A stretch of DNA of 64,000 nt from Marinobacter sp. F4218 (GTDB lineage Bacteria > Pseudomonadota > Gammaproteobacteria > Pseudomonadales > Oleiphilaceae). Both the position numbers and the translations under genes were made by a program. Location: the NCBI RefSeq assembly GCF_019443085.1, contig NZ_JAHZIL010000002.1, forward strand, positions 248,001 to 312,000, in the 5' to 3' direction. This document shows positions 63,371 through 64,000 of the stretch, one piece after another; position 1 is the first letter of the stretch, and the number at the start of each line of letters is the position of its first letter. The notes beneath the pieces were generated by a model. That model had not been told where the DNA came from. It searched no databases and was given only the letters and a program-made list of their open reading frames with translations.

Positions 63371-64000
63371 TCAGTCTCCAATCCAGTTTTCCTGGTCCAC
63401 GATCCGTTTGAGCTTATACCCCAGAAACCGATACTGCCCCCAGTGTTGAAAGGCATTCTGGGCATGTTTGGGGTCGAGATTTCTGTCACGCAGATACGCG
63501 CTCACTTCCGAGTCGACCGGGAGGGTCTGAAAATCCCTCAGAAGCATCATGGTGTGTGCTGCGGCATAGGGCCCGATGCCCTTTAACGATGTTAAATACT
63601 GGTAGTCAACGATGCCTTCGCGAGCTGTACCATCAAGGTTGATGGCTTTATCGTCAAGCAATTGAGCCGTTACCGTGTCGACCGTCCTGGCTCTGAACCC
63701 GAGCTTGCACTCTGCTGCCAATCGCTCAGGGCCAATAGTCCGGACTTCCATGGGCTCAGGAAATAGGCCGTCTCTCAGAGTAACCAAAGAGGCGACCATT
63801 GTTTTCGTCTGTTTCCACGTCGTGTTGATGGTGCAAACCGTTTTAATGAGATCTTCAAAGAAGGTGTCGCCGCGCAGGAATCGCCCGCCACCGGACCGGA
63901 TGAAGCGGGCAATGTCAGGGTCGTTTCTGTCACAAAGCGCGAGAAACTCTGAGGGGGCCCAATCCAGTTGCAGCCAACGGGCGACGCGTTCGGAAACAGC
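63371..64000 (-). CDS. HhH-GPD DNA glycosylase, cut by the window end
   Basis: At least 210 codons; the frame is open to the last base, so the N-terminus is outside the window. FFEDLIKTVCTINTTWKQTK, then the helix-hairpin-helix LTSLKGIGPYAAAHTMMLL, then the catalytic Asp in PVDSEVSAYL. A base-excision repair enzyme of the AlkA/Ogg1-like family. The gene ends two bases before the Gfo/Idh start. Confidence 0.83.
   Translation of the reverse strand, partial: AVSERVARWLQLDWAPSEFLALCDRNDPDIARFIRSGGGRFLRGDTFFEDLIKTVCTINTTWKQTKTMVASLVTLRDGLFPEPMEVRTIGPERLAAECKLGFRARTVDTVTAQLLDDKAINLDGTAREGIVDYQYLTSLKGIGPYAAAHTMMLLRDFQTLPVDSEVSAYLRDRNLDPKHAQNAFQHWGQYRFLGYKLKRIVDQENWIGD

Noticed and set aside
22530..64000. 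Further copies of the dispersed repeat, e.g. CAATGTCCGCCACG near 58510
   Set aside because: Only the first ten bases match; it lies inside the start region of the HIT gene and lacks the CTTTGCGACC half.

Overview
The window looks like a gammaproteobacterial chromosome, most likely Marinobacter or a close marine relative. The evidence is the gacA/uvrY-uvrC-pgsA block with nearby tRNA-Gly(GCC) and tRNA-Cys(GCA), the mixture of core and marine-type genes (DcaP-like porin, TAXI TRAP transporter, YeeE/YedE sulfur transporters), and the GC-rich coding style of the core. The genus is an inference; no rRNA or phylogenetic marker was compared.

Layout. 0-22.5 kb is accessory. It holds gene fragments (EAL, DUF1989, AI-2E transporter), a short tyrosine recombinase with a damaged 5' end, attC-like recombination-site relics, small plus-strand genes that look like captured cassettes (a crotonase, a trypsin-fold protease, two membrane proteins), and ten copies of a short repeat (consensus GAATGTYCGCTTTGCGACC), all in the same orientation and absent from the rest of the window. 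Set into it on the minus strand is a catabolic locus at 9.4-16 kb: a DapA-family aldolase, a TAXI-TRAP binding protein, a fused TRAP permease and a DcaP-like porin, facing a LacI-family regulator with a tandem palindromic operator between them. Two flavoproteins follow at 16.7-19.6 kb.

22.8-41.3 kb is mostly core. It carries a sulfur-linked cluster (two YeeE/YedE subunits, a lipoprotein phosphatase-like protein with NPCAA repeats, a His-rich DUF-type protein, a GNAT), acylphosphatase, a fructosamine-kinase-like protein, an AEC transporter, azlCD, gacA/uvrY-uvrC-pgsA, an Mla/Pqi-type lipid transport operon, two tRNAs and an SbcCD-like pair.

42.2-58.5 kb is a DNA phosphorothioation (Dnd) defence island. 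On the minus strand lie dndBCDE (no dndA), preceded by an operon of a HIT protein, an HNH endonuclease and a Dnd-associated methyltransferase. Converging on the plus strand is a tightly overlapping five-gene operon: a large protein with duplicated RNA polymerase alpha-CTD-like hairpins plus a sigma-70 region 4 helix-turn-helix, a PLD nuclease-SF2 helicase, a 57-residue protein, a second SMC-like ATPase, and a Dnd-associated protein 4-like protein. I read the minus genes as the modification arm and the plus genes as a candidate restriction/sensing arm. This is the strongest candidate for a poorly described system. A basic 120-residue protein and a DUF429 protein flank it.

60.1-64 kb returns to core-like metabolism: an OYE-family flavin oxidoreductase, an SDR, a Gfo/Idh/MocA oxidoreductase, and an HhH-GPD DNA glycosylase cut by the window end.
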